From contig SVFQ01000016.1 in NCBI GenBank assembly GCA_015056765.1, positions 1 to 64,000 on the forward strand: a stretch of DNA of 64,000 bases, read 5' to 3'. A program made the translations under genes and the position numbers. Origin of the DNA: Lachnospiraceae bacterium (GTDB lineage Bacteria; Bacillota; Clostridia; Lachnospirales; Lachnospiraceae). Below are positions 49,091-59,500 of the stretch, piece after piece. The notes beneath the pieces are model-generated. The model was not told the DNA's origin and ran no database searches. It worked only from the letters and a program-made list of their open reading frames with translations. Position 1 is the stretch's first letter. Each line of letters begins with the position of its first letter.

Positions 49091-50143
49091 TTACTTCTCC
49101 AGTCGTTCCTTGATATAGGTAGCTAGGGCTTCTGCAGCCTTTTCATGTCCTGATAAAGTAGGATGCATTCTGGCACCTAAATCTTCTCCTTGGCAAGCCG
49201 GCATCTGAAAAAAGCTTACCTTATTATCTCCGGTTTCTGCTTGATAAAGCTCTATGGCCTTCTCAATACCAGGTAGTACTCCTACTCCCATCATGCCATA
49301 GGCCCAGATAAGCTCCGCATGCGGATTACAGTCCCTAAGGGTTTTGAGAAAAGCTACTCCGGCTTTGACAAAGCCTTCCAAAAAGGCCGCTTTATCTGAT
49401 GCCACATTGGTCATGGCTCCATCATCATTGGTTCCCAGATTCACCACGATGACTTCCGGCTCTCTTCGAGAGAAATCCCAAGTCAGGCCTGCTCCTGCCT
49501 TTTCATTGGCGTGCCCTTTGCATAGTCCCGCCACTTGTCTATAATAGGCCGGAAGCACCTTCGTATAGTCTCCATCCCAGGAGGCATAGAGTCCCCAGCC
49601 GCTTTGGGAGAGGATAGAGTAGTCTGCACCGAGTTTTTTTGCTGTCAGATAGGCATAGGTATTGCAAGCACTAAATACTGCCGGCACCCAGTCTTCCTGT
49701 TTTTCAAGGCCCGCGCCTTCTCCGGAGGTGATACTATCACCGATAAATTCCAGTAAAAGTGGCTTATCCTGCGGTTTTTCTATGGTTCCATTGTATTCTA
49801 TCGTCTCAAAGGACAGATAGGAGACCGTATCATCGCTCATGGCTTGGGAGCTTCTGATGATGCGAATTTCTCGTTTTTTACGAAGTTCCATATGGCGCAG
49901 GATGCAGATTCTGTTTTCACCAGGGTCCAGCATTCTACGCTGAGATAATTCTCCATCGATGAGGATATCTACCCATATTTCCAGATTCTCATAATGCGCA
50001 TCCACAGTTACTGACACATCCGTAGCATCTGTGGTAAAAGCTATCCCACTTCCTGTCCAGAAGACGTAAAGATTCTCTCCTTCCTGACAACGGCCAATTG
50101 CTTTCACCTTTCCTTCCTGCACTAAACTCCCAATCTTCTCCAT
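49091..50143 (-). CDS. CE2-like acetyl esterase (N-terminal jelly-roll-like domain plus SGNH domain)
   Basis: LEFIGDSITSGEGAG, VVNLGTNDDGAM and MHPTLSGHEKAAEAL; N-terminal ~120-aa beta domain. Start set at MEKIGSL. Confidence 0.8.
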   Translation of the reverse strand: MEKIGSLVQEGKVKAIGRCQEGENLYVFWTGSGIAFTTDATDVSVTVDAHYENLEIWVDILIDGELSQRRMLDPGENRICILRHMELRKKREIRIIRSSQAMSDDTVSYLSFETIEYNGTIEKPQDKPLLLEFIGDSITSGEGAGLEKQEDWVPAVFSACNTYAYLTAKKLGADYSILSQSGWGLYASWDGDYTKVLPAYYRQVAGLCKGHANEKAGAGLTWDFSRREPEVIVVNLGTNDDGAMTNVASDKAAFLEGFVKAGVAFLKTLRDCNPHAELIWAYGMMGVGVLPGIEKAIELYQAETGDNKVSFFQMPACQGEDLGARMHPTLSGHEKAAEALATYIKERLEK

Positions 50144-50194
50144 CTCATGCTCCCTCATCTATCTAACTATTTCAAATTCTGTTTCATCCACTTC

Positions 50195-52396
50195 TTAGAT
50201 TTCCTGGAAGTGCCAGATTTCACTGTAGGCATCCATACGAGGCATGCCAAGGCAAAGTCCTGCATGCATCAAGAAATCTCCACCCAGTGTCAGGGTTTCA
50301 TCCCCTTTATCCACCTGATAGGTTGCTTCTTCCTTTAGTCCCTGTAGGTATAATCTAGCAGGAGAAGTGGCCGCTTTGGTCATAGGAATAAAGTAAATTA
50401 AATACCCTTCTGTCTTTTCCTGATTGGTAATCTGGAATGCAGAATAGATACCATTCTCCGCTGTTCTGGTCAGGGTGCGGAATTCACCGCTTTCTATCAA
50501 AGGCTGTATCTTACGATAACGCTTAATCTGCTCTCCCAGGATTTCCATCTCCTCCGGATTCAAGGTGGTGATGTCCATCTCCACGCCAAAAGTTCCCAGC
50601 ATAGCCATATTGCTACGGCTTCTAAGGTCCAGCTTTCGTCCTGTAGTATCATTTACCCCTTTGCACATATGGGCACCCAGCGTAGAAATCGGGAATGCCA
50701 AGGTGGTACCGGCAGTAATCTCTGCACGCTCCACAGGATCCATATTATCGGAAGCCCAAATCTGCGGACTGTAATACAACATACCCGCATCGAATCTACC
50801 GCCGCCGCTGGAGCAGTTCTCAATCAGTAGATCAGGGAACTCTTCTGTCAATCTGCCTTGAAGTGCATAGACGCCCAGCACATGTCTATGATGAATCTCA
50901 CCCTGTCTATCCTCAGGCAAATAAGCTGAATGTCCATCGATAATGGATCTGTTCATATCCCATTTGATATAGTCCAGTTTTGCGGTCTTCACCATAGTGG
51001 CAATCTGCTGGTAGATATTTTCGATGACTTCCGGATTAGAATAGTCCAGTATCCACTGATTACGACAACGCACCGGTTCTCTTCCCGGCCAGCAAAGTGC
51101 CCAATCAGGATGTGCTTCATATAAGTCAGAAAGCTCACAAATCATCTCCGGTTCAAACCAAAGGCCTACCTTCAGTCCCATGGCATGGACTTTATCCGCA
51201 TAGCCGGCAAAGCCCTCCGGGAACTTCTTCGGGTCTACGAACCAGTCTCCCAAAGAGCCACTAGGATCATCCCTGTGATGGCCAAACCAGCCATCATCGC
51301 ATACCAGCATGTCCAGACCTGCTGCCTTTGCATCTTTTGCTATATCGAGAAGTTTCTCTTCATTAAAGTTAAAGTAAGTAGCTTCCCAGTTGTTAATCAG
51401 AATCGGACGTTCTTTAAACTGCCAAGGGCTGCGAATGATGTGCTGTCTCAAGAAATCATGGAAAGACAGACTCATACCCTGTAAGCCTTCTTCACTGTAG
51501 ACAAGAAGTGCTTCCGGAGTCTCAAAGGAGTCTCCCACTTCCAGTTTCCAGGTGAATTCCTGAGGATGAATACCAAGGCTTCCTCGAATCTGGTCCCCAC
51601 AGTCCCGCTCTACTTTTCCTAAATAATCACCGGAATACACCAATTGCATACCGTAGGTTTTTCCACTTTGGCGAGGCATTCCACTGGCGGTCAGCGCAAA
51701 GAAAGGGCAGCCATCATGGTCAGACTTACCTCGATAAGACTCCGTAGTCATATTGCCATGTCCCACTTTTCTTCTCTCGATGATATGCTCTCTTCCCCAA
51801 CAGCCCGCCAGACTGATCATGTCATAGCCACCGTCCACATGCTCTGCATATAGATTTGCAGAAAGGGCCTTCTCAAGATACAGTGCCTTTCCTGTCTCAT
51901 TTAGGATTCTGGCATGTCTGCAAATCACATCTGAATCTTCAAAGACACTGTAGTATAGCTCAACCGTCACAGGCACCACGCTGTCTTTTAATGTGATGAT
52001 TAAGGTTTCTACCTCGTCACCAAAAGCAGACGGCATACCCTCTAAAGGTGCCTTGTCCTGTCTGATTTCATAATGATCATATCGAAGATCCAACGCCACT
52101 TTTGCCTGATTTTGTCTGAGTTCCAGACAGGTTTCATGGAAATCCCCCATACCGGATACCGGATATTCCTGTCGTAACGTATTTAAATAGTTTCCCTGAT
52201 CCGGATGCTTTTCGTAGGTAGCCTCCGCGAACCCTCTACCCATAACATAAGAAAAGAGATGTTCTGCACCAACATCTCTTATCTTTTTCCCGTAATACAG
52301 GTGTGTTAAGAATCTCTCCTTTGTCACACCCATTACGTAACTACTATGGGCAGTGGAAATTAAAAATCTTTCTGTCTTCTCTGATACTGTAATCAT
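50195..52396 (-). CDS. Alpha-galactosidase, GH36
   Basis: LVCDDGWFGHHRDD, KWDMNRSI, ENCSSGGGRFD, WASDNMDPVERAEI motifs. Confidence 0.95.
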   Translation of the reverse strand: MITVSEKTERFLISTAHSSYVMGVTKERFLTHLYYGKKIRDVGAEHLFSYVMGRGFAEATYEKHPDQGNYLNTLRQEYPVSGMGDFHETCLELRQNQAKVALDLRYDHYEIRQDKAPLEGMPSAFGDEVETLIITLKDSVVPVTVELYYSVFEDSDVICRHARILNETGKALYLEKALSANLYAEHVDGGYDMISLAGCWGREHIIERRKVGHGNMTTESYRGKSDHDGCPFFALTASGMPRQSGKTYGMQLVYSGDYLGKVERDCGDQIRGSLGIHPQEFTWKLEVGDSFETPEALLVYSEEGLQGMSLSFHDFLRQHIIRSPWQFKERPILINNWEATYFNFNEEKLLDIAKDAKAAGLDMLVCDDGWFGHHRDDPSGSLGDWFVDPKKFPEGFAGYADKVHAMGLKVGLWFEPEMICELSDLYEAHPDWALCWPGREPVRCRNQWILDYSNPEVIENIYQQIATMVKTAKLDYIKWDMNRSIIDGHSAYLPEDRQGEIHHRHVLGVYALQGRLTEEFPDLLIENCSSGGGRFDAGMLYYSPQIWASDNMDPVERAEITAGTTLAFPISTLGAHMCKGVNDTTGRKLDLRSRSNMAMLGTFGVEMDITTLNPEEMEILGEQIKRYRKIQPLIESGEFRTLTRTAENGIYSAFQITNQEKTEGYLIYFIPMTKAATSPARLYLQGLKEEATYQVDKGDETLTLGGDFLMHAGLCLGMPRMDAYSEIWHFQEI

Positions 52397-52421
52397 GGTA
52401 ACCTCCACCTATATATGGCAG

Positions 52422-53444
52422 TTATCTCCTGCCAATTTCTATGTCACTTTCTCTGACCACACTATGGTCTTTGATATAGTCAATTATATCATCTAATGTG
52501 GTAAAAGCCATAGCTACATAGGAGTCTGCAGCCCCATAATAGATGGCGATTCTGCCGGTTGCCGCATCATGAATCGTGGCACAGGGGAAGCATACATTTG
52601 GCACAAATCCTCTCTCTTCATACCACTCTTCCGGAGTAATCAAGAAGGTGTTGCAACGATACTTCACTTTAGAAGGCTCGTCCTTATCCAAAATCACGCC
52701 ACCGATGGAGTACACATAACCATTGCAGGTTCCTGTCACACCGTGATAGAACATCAGCCAACCTTCACTTGTTTCGATTGGCGCAGCGCCTCCGCCGATT
52801 TTCAAGGACTCCCACCATTCTTCGCTTCTTCCCATGACATGGCGGTGTTTACCCCAGAAGGTGAGATCCGGACTTTCACTTAAAAAGACATCCCCAAAGG
52901 GTGTATGTCCGCTATCGGAAGGGCGGGAGAGCATCACGAAATTGCCGTTGATTTTTCTTGGAAACAGTACTGCATTTCGGTTAAATGGCAGGAAGGGATT
53001 CTCCACTCTCACAAACTTTTTAAAGTCCTTGGTCTTTGCCATACCGATAGCTGCGCCGTAGAAATCCTGACACCAAATGATATAGTAAGTATCTTCCACC
53101 TTTACCAGTCTGGGATCATAGGCATACTTCGGCATGAAAAGCTTTCCTTCTTCGTCTTCAAAAGGAATGGGCTTTTCATCAAAGTTCCAATGTATACCAT
53201 CCTGACTTCTGCCTAAGTATACAAAAGGAATACCGTCTGTCTGCTCTGCTCGAAATACGCCGATGAATGCGCCTTCATAGGGTACTACGGCACTGTTAAA
53301 GATTCGTGCCACTCCCGGGATAGGGTTACGATTGATGATTGGGTTCTCCGTATATCTCCAAACGGGGATTGTCCCCAGGTCTTCTGGTCTTTCCTGCCAA
53401 GGCATATTAGGTACATCCGTTGCACCGATGATTTGATATTTCAT
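52422..53444 (-). CDS. GH130 phosphorylase, probable beta-1,4-mannooligosaccharide phosphorylase
   Basis: GVARIFNSAVVPYEGAFIGVFRAE, YAYDPRLVKVEDTYYIIW, IAIYYGAADSYVAMAFTTLDDIIDYI. Confidence 0.88.
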   Translation of the reverse strand: MKYQIIGATDVPNMPWQERPEDLGTIPVWRYTENPIINRNPIPGVARIFNSAVVPYEGAFIGVFRAEQTDGIPFVYLGRSQDGIHWNFDEKPIPFEDEEGKLFMPKYAYDPRLVKVEDTYYIIWCQDFYGAAIGMAKTKDFKKFVRVENPFLPFNRNAVLFPRKINGNFVMLSRPSDSGHTPFGDVFLSESPDLTFWGKHRHVMGRSEEWWESLKIGGGAAPIETSEGWLMFYHGVTGTCNGYVYSIGGVILDKDEPSKVKYRCNTFLITPEEWYEERGFVPNVCFPCATIHDAATGRIAIYYGAADSYVAMAFTTLDDIIDYIKDHSVVRESDIEIGRR

Positions 53445-53459
53445 GATGATTCCTCCGTT

Positions 53460-54653
53460 TTATAATTCAGATGCAAGAAGCGCTTCGTTCTTGCGAATAA
53501 GTTCTACACGTTGTGCCACGCACTCCACGCTTCTACCCGGATCTGCCGGTGTATGGAAGCAATAATCCAAAAGTTTTGAGATGGTGGTGGTAGCCACATA
53601 CATTCTGGTATCGGAACCCGCATAGTACAGGTATAAGTCCTGTTCACTATGATCAGGTCTATCCACTACAATAGCGCCGTTGGTAAAGACTACATTGCTG
53701 ACATCTCCCACTCTTTCCCAGCCTCTTGGTCCCAAAAGAAGACCACCCGGCTCTGCAATCACCTTAGCGGGATCCTGCAAATCGGTCACAAAGGCATACA
53801 GTACGTAACGGAGTCCCGCTGCCGTATTTCTCACCCCGTGAGCGATATGTATCCAGCCCTTCTCTGTCTTAATCGGCACTGCACCGGCACCATTCTTTGC
53901 TTCCGTAATGGTATGATACTTTCTGAGGCTGGTCATTTTCTCTTCATCTATCACTGCATGAGTGATATCCTCGCATAAGCCAAACCCAATACCACTACCA
54001 CTGCCTGTATCGATGAAGTCATCCATGGGTCTTGTATAGAAGGCGTACTTCCCATCTACAAATTCCGGATGCAGTACCACATTTCTCTGCTGTGGGCTTC
54101 TCTTTGTCACCAGGTTAGGGAGTCGCTCCCAGGTCTTCATATCTTTCGTCCGTACGATACCTGCTGCCGCCACAGCTGCAGACAGGTCACTTGTGGTTTT
54201 GTCCTTGCTTTCGGAGCAGAACACACCATAGATATAGCCATCTTCATGCTTTGTCAGGCGCATATCATAGACGTTCACTTCTTCTTTTTCCGTATCTTCT
54301 AAGAGAATCGGTTCCCCCACAAAACGGAAGTGGTCTATGCCATTGTCACTCTTTGCTATGCCAAAAAAGCTCTTACGGTCCGCCCCTTCGATACGAGCCA
54401 CCAGATAAAAAGCCCCATCAAAGTAGATGGCACCGGAATTCATCACTGCATTGACCCCGAGACGTTCCATGAAATACGGATTGGTCTCCTGCTCCAAATC
54501 ATATCGCCAGGTAAGAGGGATATGTTCCCTGGTTAGCACCGGATTCTCATAACGATCAAATAGACCATTATAAAAATCCGTAGCCACATGATTGTCTCTT
54601 TCTAAAAGCTGTTTTTGTTTTTCTAATTCCTGATAGTATTTTGGATGAATCAT
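53460..54653 (-). CDS. GH130 phosphorylase, probable 4-O-beta-D-mannosyl-D-glucose phosphorylase
   Basis: [66 protein letters not shown]. Start MIHPKYY preferred. Confidence 0.88.
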   Translation of the reverse strand: MIHPKYYQELEKQKQLLERDNHVATDFYNGLFDRYENPVLTREHIPLTWRYDLEQETNPYFMERLGVNAVMNSGAIYFDGAFYLVARIEGADRKSFFGIAKSDNGIDHFRFVGEPILLEDTEKEEVNVYDMRLTKHEDGYIYGVFCSESKDKTTSDLSAAVAAAGIVRTKDMKTWERLPNLVTKRSPQQRNVVLHPEFVDGKYAFYTRPMDDFIDTGSGSGIGFGLCEDITHAVIDEEKMTSLRKYHTITEAKNGAGAVPIKTEKGWIHIAHGVRNTAAGLRYVLYAFVTDLQDPAKVIAEPGGLLLGPRGWERVGDVSNVVFTNGAIVVDRPDHSEQDLYLYYAGSDTRMYVATTTISKLLDYCFHTPADPGRSVECVAQRVELIRKNEALLASEL

Positions 54654-54683
54654 ACCTTTTCCATTCACTTTCTTATTTTTTCG

Positions 54684-55889
54684 TTACGATAAGCGGCGTA
54701 TCATTTCCATGCACATACGTCCATTGTGATAAGGACACTTCCAGGGCTCCACTATTGGCTCCTCTAAGGCCGGTTTTCCATCTTTATCCACATACCAATA
54801 CCATTCTGTCGGTGTTTTCCCCGGCATCATCACATAAGTCTTAACAAACTCCCAGATAGACTGGGCCGCTTCTGCATATTCTGCCCTCTCAGGCCAATTC
54901 TGATAACCATTGTAGAATCCGGTTATCGCTTCTGCTTGCACCCACCAGACGCGTCTCTCATCTACCACGCCTTTCTCGCATTCTGCCGGCATAGAGTGGT
55001 GTACATACGCCTGTTTGTATGTTTCTTCCGTCATAGCCTGCACCAAAGGCATCATTGAAGCAGTCGATTCTTCCTCTCCCAGAACTTCCACGCCTCTCTG
55101 AATCAGCCACGCGCTTTCGATATCGTGTCCGTAGGAATACAAATCTATCAAACTGTGATAGTCCTGATCAAAGAAAACTTCCTGTCTTCTTTTGACGGGA
55201 TTATAAATTTTCTTTTCTATAATCCCAAACATTTCTCTTAAATTTTGTGCCACCTTTTCACGCATTTCCCGGTACTCCCCCAGGTTTTTGGTTACCCTGT
55301 ACAGTTCCGTATACGCTTCCATGACATGCAACAGTGTATTCATGGTTCTGGTGGCTTCCACACCATTTTCCGATAATTTTTCATTGGAAACCGGCGCAAA
55401 ATCCACGTCAAAAGCTTCCAGATAGCCTCCTTCATCTCGCATTCTTTCCTCTATGAGTTCATAGAGATTTCCCGCCAGATCAAGTGCTTCTAACTGCTTT
55501 GTGTTTTCGTAATAGGCACAAAGGCCATAAATAGCAAAGGCCTGATTATAGGTGTGTTTTGTATCATCCGCAGGCTTCCCGTCGTAAGTTACAGACCAGT
55601 AAAGCCCACCATTTTCTTTGTCTAAAAAAGATTCCTTCAGAAAGGTATAAGCCTGATCCATGTAAGGTCGCAGCGATTTCTCTCCCAGTAGCGTACAAGC
55701 GCTGGAGAAAAACCATAAGATGCGGCTATTTAGGATACAGCCCTTTTCTGCCTTCTTATCAACCTTTCCTTTGGTATCCATATATCCGTAAAACCCGCCA
55801 TTTTCCGTATCCCGCATTCCTTTCCAAAAAGGAATCAGGTCTTTTGTCAAATGCTGGCGAAGTTCTGTTTTCCATTGTTTCGTATTCAT
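54684..55889 (-). CDS. N-acylglucosamine 2-epimerase family protein, probable mannobiose/cellobiose 2-epimerase
   Basis: LIPFWKGMRDTENGGFYGYMD, NSRILWFFSSA, HNGRMCMEMIRR; adjacent to GH130 genes. Confidence 0.85.
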   Translation of the reverse strand: MNTKQWKTELRQHLTKDLIPFWKGMRDTENGGFYGYMDTKGKVDKKAEKGCILNSRILWFFSSACTLLGEKSLRPYMDQAYTFLKESFLDKENGGLYWSVTYDGKPADDTKHTYNQAFAIYGLCAYYENTKQLEALDLAGNLYELIEERMRDEGGYLEAFDVDFAPVSNEKLSENGVEATRTMNTLLHVMEAYTELYRVTKNLGEYREMREKVAQNLREMFGIIEKKIYNPVKRRQEVFFDQDYHSLIDLYSYGHDIESAWLIQRGVEVLGEEESTASMMPLVQAMTEETYKQAYVHHSMPAECEKGVVDERRVWWVQAEAITGFYNGYQNWPERAEYAEAAQSIWEFVKTYVMMPGKTPTEWYWYVDKDGKPALEEPIVEPWKCPYHNGRMCMEMIRRLS

Positions 55890-55902
55890 TTTTTGATTGT
55901 CC

Positions 55903-56763
55903 TTACCCCTTTACTGCTCCGGCGGTAATACCACTATAGATTTGCTTTTGGCATAGTAAAAAGACAATCAGTGCCGGTAAGAAAGAAATGATAACACCGG
56001 CGCAAATCAAGTTGTACTGGCTACCCATGGGACCTACAAAGGTGTACAGAGAGGTAGCTACCGTGTGCAAGTTCTTATTCTGCAGATAGAGGTTAGCGCA
56101 ATAGTATTCGTTGTAGACACCTACACCTTTGAGAATACATGCGGTAATCACTGCAGGTTTTAAAAGTGGCAGCAAAATCTGCCAATAGATTTTCCAATAG
56201 CTGGCGCCATCAATGATTGCGGACTCATCCAAGGATACCGAAATATTCTCCATAAACTGAATAAAGATATAGATGGAGATGACATCCGTACCGCACATCA
56301 TAATGATATAGCCATATAAATGATTCACAAATCCCAGACTAGACATGATATTGTACACAGTGACCTGCATGGCAACACTTGGCAAAAGGGATGCAAACAG
56401 GTACAGATTACGAATAAGTGTATTTCCCGGGAAAGTAAATCTAGTCAGCACAAAAGCCAGCTGGGTACCTACAATAACAGAGATTACCAGTACTACCAGC
56501 ATCACGATAAGGGAGTTTAGAAATGCCCGTCCCATATTTGCTGTAGTAAAAGCTTTCACGAAATTATCAAAGTTAAAGAAGTTCTCGGGCAAGGTCATGA
56601 CATTTGTACTTTTGTATTCTTCTTCTGTTTTCAATGCTGTGATAAAACAAGAAACCAGAGGGAGCACACAAGCAAATCCGAACAGCAGTAGTGTTGCATA
56701 TTTGATTATGTTCAATAAAATGGCGAAAAAGAAAGTTTTTGTATTCTTGATTGCTGTTTCCAT
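55903..56763 (-). CDS. Carbohydrate ABC transporter permease (MalG-like)
   Basis: EAA-type loop (DESAIIDGASYWKIYWQILLPLLKPA). Confidence 0.93.
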   Translation of the reverse strand: METAIKNTKTFFFAILLNIIKYATLLLFGFACVLPLVSCFITALKTEEEYKSTNVMTLPENFFNFDNFVKAFTTANMGRAFLNSLIVMLVVLVISVIVGTQLAFVLTRFTFPGNTLIRNLYLFASLLPSVAMQVTVYNIMSSLGFVNHLYGYIIMMCGTDVISIYIFIQFMENISVSLDESAIIDGASYWKIYWQILLPLLKPAVITACILKGVGVYNEYYCANLYLQNKNLHTVATSLYTFVGPMGSQYNLICAGVIISFLPALIVFLLCQKQIYSGITAGAVKG

Positions 56764-57788
56764 TACGCTCTAGCCCCTCCTTTTCCTGCTTTTTTCAGTT
56801 CTTTTCTTTGCAGCTTTTCAGCTTTTATCCTGGCCCGTTTTGCCTTGTAGGATTCATCCTCGCTATTGGCATCACGGAAAATATAGGTGAAGAAAAGTTT
56901 CTGTAAAATGGTACATGCAAAAATGATAAGCAATAGCACTACTGCCATAGCAGAGGCTAATCCAACCTTTTGGGAAGTATGCGCTATTTCATTCATGATG
57001 ACAAAGTATGTACCGGTTCCATTGGCTCCACTGGTGATAACATAAGGCTGCTCAAACGCGGACAGTGAGCCTGTAATGGATAAAATAATATTTAAAGTGA
57101 CAATGGTCTTGATGCTTGGCAAAATGATATGCTTGAACATCTGCCATTTGTTGGCACCATCCAAAGCCGCAGCTTCGTACAGGGAATCATCCACGGACAT
57201 GATGGCACCGATGAAAAGAACCATGTTTTGTCCAAAGTATCTCCAAACGGACGTCGCTACCAGAGACCAGTTATTTACGCTTTGATCTTTTAGCCAGTAG
57301 GGCAGGTTTTCCTGGGATGCACCAAGCCACATCAGCACTGTATCCAGCACGAAGCCCCTGGTGTAGAAAAACTTAAAGATAAAGCCGATAGCGATACCAT
57401 TGATGAGATAAGGGAAAAACATCAGTCCCTTAAATAAGTTGCCACCCTTTACTTTAAAGCTCAGGATTGTGGCAAAATATAATGCAATCACAAGTTGCAA
57501 CAGGGCACCTACCATATAGTACACGGATAGTTTTAGTGCCCCGAAGCAGTCCTCGCGTTTGAACACATCTACGTAGTTTCTTAGTCCTACATAAACTCGT
57601 TTTTCCACCGGAGTGGTGTATTTCATTTTGTAGAAACTAAACTTCACCATTTCTGCAAAAGGGAAATAAGTAAACACAACAAGCAGTGTCAATGGAACAA
57701 CAAGGAAAAGCAGGGTTATGGCAATTTGCTGCCCCTTTCTGGTTCTCCAAAAGTTCCTCCTGGGTTGTGTTATTGTTACGTCTGTCAT
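56763..57788 (-). CDS. Sugar ABC transporter permease (MalF-like)
   Basis: EAA loop YEAAALDGANKWQMFKHIILPSIK; 6 TM. Confidence 0.93.
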   Translation of the reverse strand: MTDVTITQPRRNFWRTRKGQQIAITLLFLVVPLTLLVVFTYFPFAEMVKFSFYKMKYTTPVEKRVYVGLRNYVDVFKREDCFGALKLSVYYMVGALLQLVIALYFATILSFKVKGGNLFKGLMFFPYLINGIAIGFIFKFFYTRGFVLDTVLMWLGASQENLPYWLKDQSVNNWSLVATSVWRYFGQNMVLFIGAIMSVDDSLYEAAALDGANKWQMFKHIILPSIKTIVTLNIILSITGSLSAFEQPYVITSGANGTGTYFVIMNEIAHTSQKVGLASAMAVVLLLIIFACTILQKLFFTYIFRDANSEDESYKAKRARIKAEKLQRKELKKAGKGGARA

Positions 57789-57823
57789 ACTCCACCTCCG
57801 GTGTTATTTGTTTCAAAGTTTCT

Positions 57824-59263
57824 TTACTGATTTACTTCGATGCCATTTACTTCCTGTGCATCAGACCAAGCTTCATTCCAAGAAGCCATGATGTCGTCGA
57901 AGCTCATGTCACCTTTAGATGCATGCTCGATGATTAACTGAATTTTCTTATCACCGGCATTATTTACGTTTAATTCAGAGTCAGCGTTGAGAAGATTTAA
58001 GTTATCTTCTTCGCCCATAAGTGCGGGTTCGTCCTGTAAAAACTCTACGCCATCAAAAGCAAGTTTTGTTTCTGTGCTGCCTGCCACAATTGGAAGACCA
58101 TCTTCGTTATAAGAGAAACCGGACTTTTCGGTCATCCATTTTACGAATACCATTGCAGCCTGTTTTTCTTCTTCAGAAGCATTCACATTAATGCCAAAGC
58201 TATAATCAGGACCAGATACTGCATACTGTTTGCCATTTACTGTAATAGGGAATGGCATGTAGCCGATATCTGCTGCGTGTTCACCGGCAGCCTCCATCTG
58301 TGGATATGCCCAGGAGCCAAGTACCATACAACCGATTTCACCGTTATTCAGCATGCCTTTGCAACCTTCCCAGTCAGTAGTGGTGTAATCGTCTTCAGTC
58401 AAGCCTTCTGCTACAGCATCATAGAGAATCTTGTATACGGCATAAGCATGTGTCTCATCGCCATAATCCCGGAAAGGATCTTTGGTATGTGCAAGTTTCT
58501 GATTGATGTAAGTAGGATCACCGGTTGCATTGCTACCAATGTAGGCATCCCATGCACCCATGGTCCAGCCTGCTGCATAGTTGGTATATAACGGAATCGC
58601 ATCTGTGTTTTCTTTGATTTTTTTCAAAGCTTCGATAAATTCCGTTGGTGTTTTAGGCAATTCTGTAATGCCGGCGTCTGCAAAGACTTTTTTGTTATAA
58701 ACAATACCCTGCGCTGTTGCGGTAGATGGTACTCCGTAGCAAACTCCATCGTATGCCCACTCAGTTGCATAATTGATTTGTGTGCTCATTTCTTCTACAG
58801 AGCCATATGGCATAAAGTAGGAACTGAGATCTGCTTTATCTACGGCCGGAATCATCATTACAGTTTCGTAATCTCCGGACTGTAAATGAGTCTTGGCATC
58901 ATCTGCATAGTTGGTATCTGTCGTCAGATCAACGGTGATACCCGGATACATTTTGTTGAATTCTTCCAGGTATTCTTTCCATGTCACTCCGCCATAATCA
59001 TCAGAATCCATATCTGTTCTGTGATTGAACAAAGTAATTGTGGTATTGAGATCTGTGAAATCTTCCCCAAGAGTCACACTGGAATAAGTAAGAGTCCCGG
59101 GTTCTGTCTCGGATGCCCCGGCAGTCTCTGTGTTCTCCGCAGGTGCTGCCTCTGTAGTTGTGCCTTCTTCCACTGTTGTTTCTGCAGTAGGCGCCGCATT
59201 ACCGCAAGCGGTTAAGCCAAGTACCATACTGGCAGAAAGAATAGCTACTAGTTTCTTTTTCAT
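57824..59263 (-). CDS. Extracellular sugar-binding lipoprotein
   Basis: Lipobox LGLTACGN; SBP family 1 pattern. Confidence 0.93.
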   Translation of the reverse strand: MKKKLVAILSASMVLGLTACGNAAPTAETTVEEGTTTEAAPAENTETAGASETEPGTLTYSSVTLGEDFTDLNTTITLFNHRTDMDSDDYGGVTWKEYLEEFNKMYPGITVDLTTDTNYADDAKTHLQSGDYETVMMIPAVDKADLSSYFMPYGSVEEMSTQINYATEWAYDGVCYGVPSTATAQGIVYNKKVFADAGITELPKTPTEFIEALKKIKENTDAIPLYTNYAAGWTMGAWDAYIGSNATGDPTYINQKLAHTKDPFRDYGDETHAYAVYKILYDAVAEGLTEDDYTTTDWEGCKGMLNNGEIGCMVLGSWAYPQMEAAGEHAADIGYMPFPITVNGKQYAVSGPDYSFGINVNASEEEKQAAMVFVKWMTEKSGFSYNEDGLPIVAGSTETKLAFDGVEFLQDEPALMGEEDNLNLLNADSELNVNNAGDKKIQLIIEHASKGDMSFDDIMASWNEAWSDAQEVNGIEVNQ

Positions 59264-59287
59264 AGTTTTCTACCTTCCTCCTATTTT

Positions 59288-59305
59288 TAACTTAAATTTA
59301 AGTTA
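59288..59305. promoter_or_regulatory. Perfect 18-bp palindrome TAACTTAAATTTAAGTTA, candidate LacI-family operator
   Basis: Lies just downstream of TTGACT-N16-TATACT (minus strand) and upstream of the SBP RBS. Confidence 0.75.
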
Positions 59306-59412
59306 TTTTTAGTATACTTCTTAGCCACTTAAAGTCAACGAATTTGTGAAAAATAAATAAATTCTGTTTGATTCTCCAATAATGAATAGGTCATTTTTGG
59401 TAGTTTTTCACA

Positions 59413-59465
59413 TAAAAAAAGAGGCTAAAAAGCTAATTTTTCTCGAATTAGTTTTTTAACCTCTC
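59413..59465 (-). terminator. Terminator of the LacI-family gene
   Basis: gaggttaaaaaactaattcgagaaaaattagctttttagcctcttttttt on the minus strand. Confidence 0.8.
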
Positions 59466-59500
59466 TGTCATGTTTTTATTCACTAGAGTTTTTTATTTTT

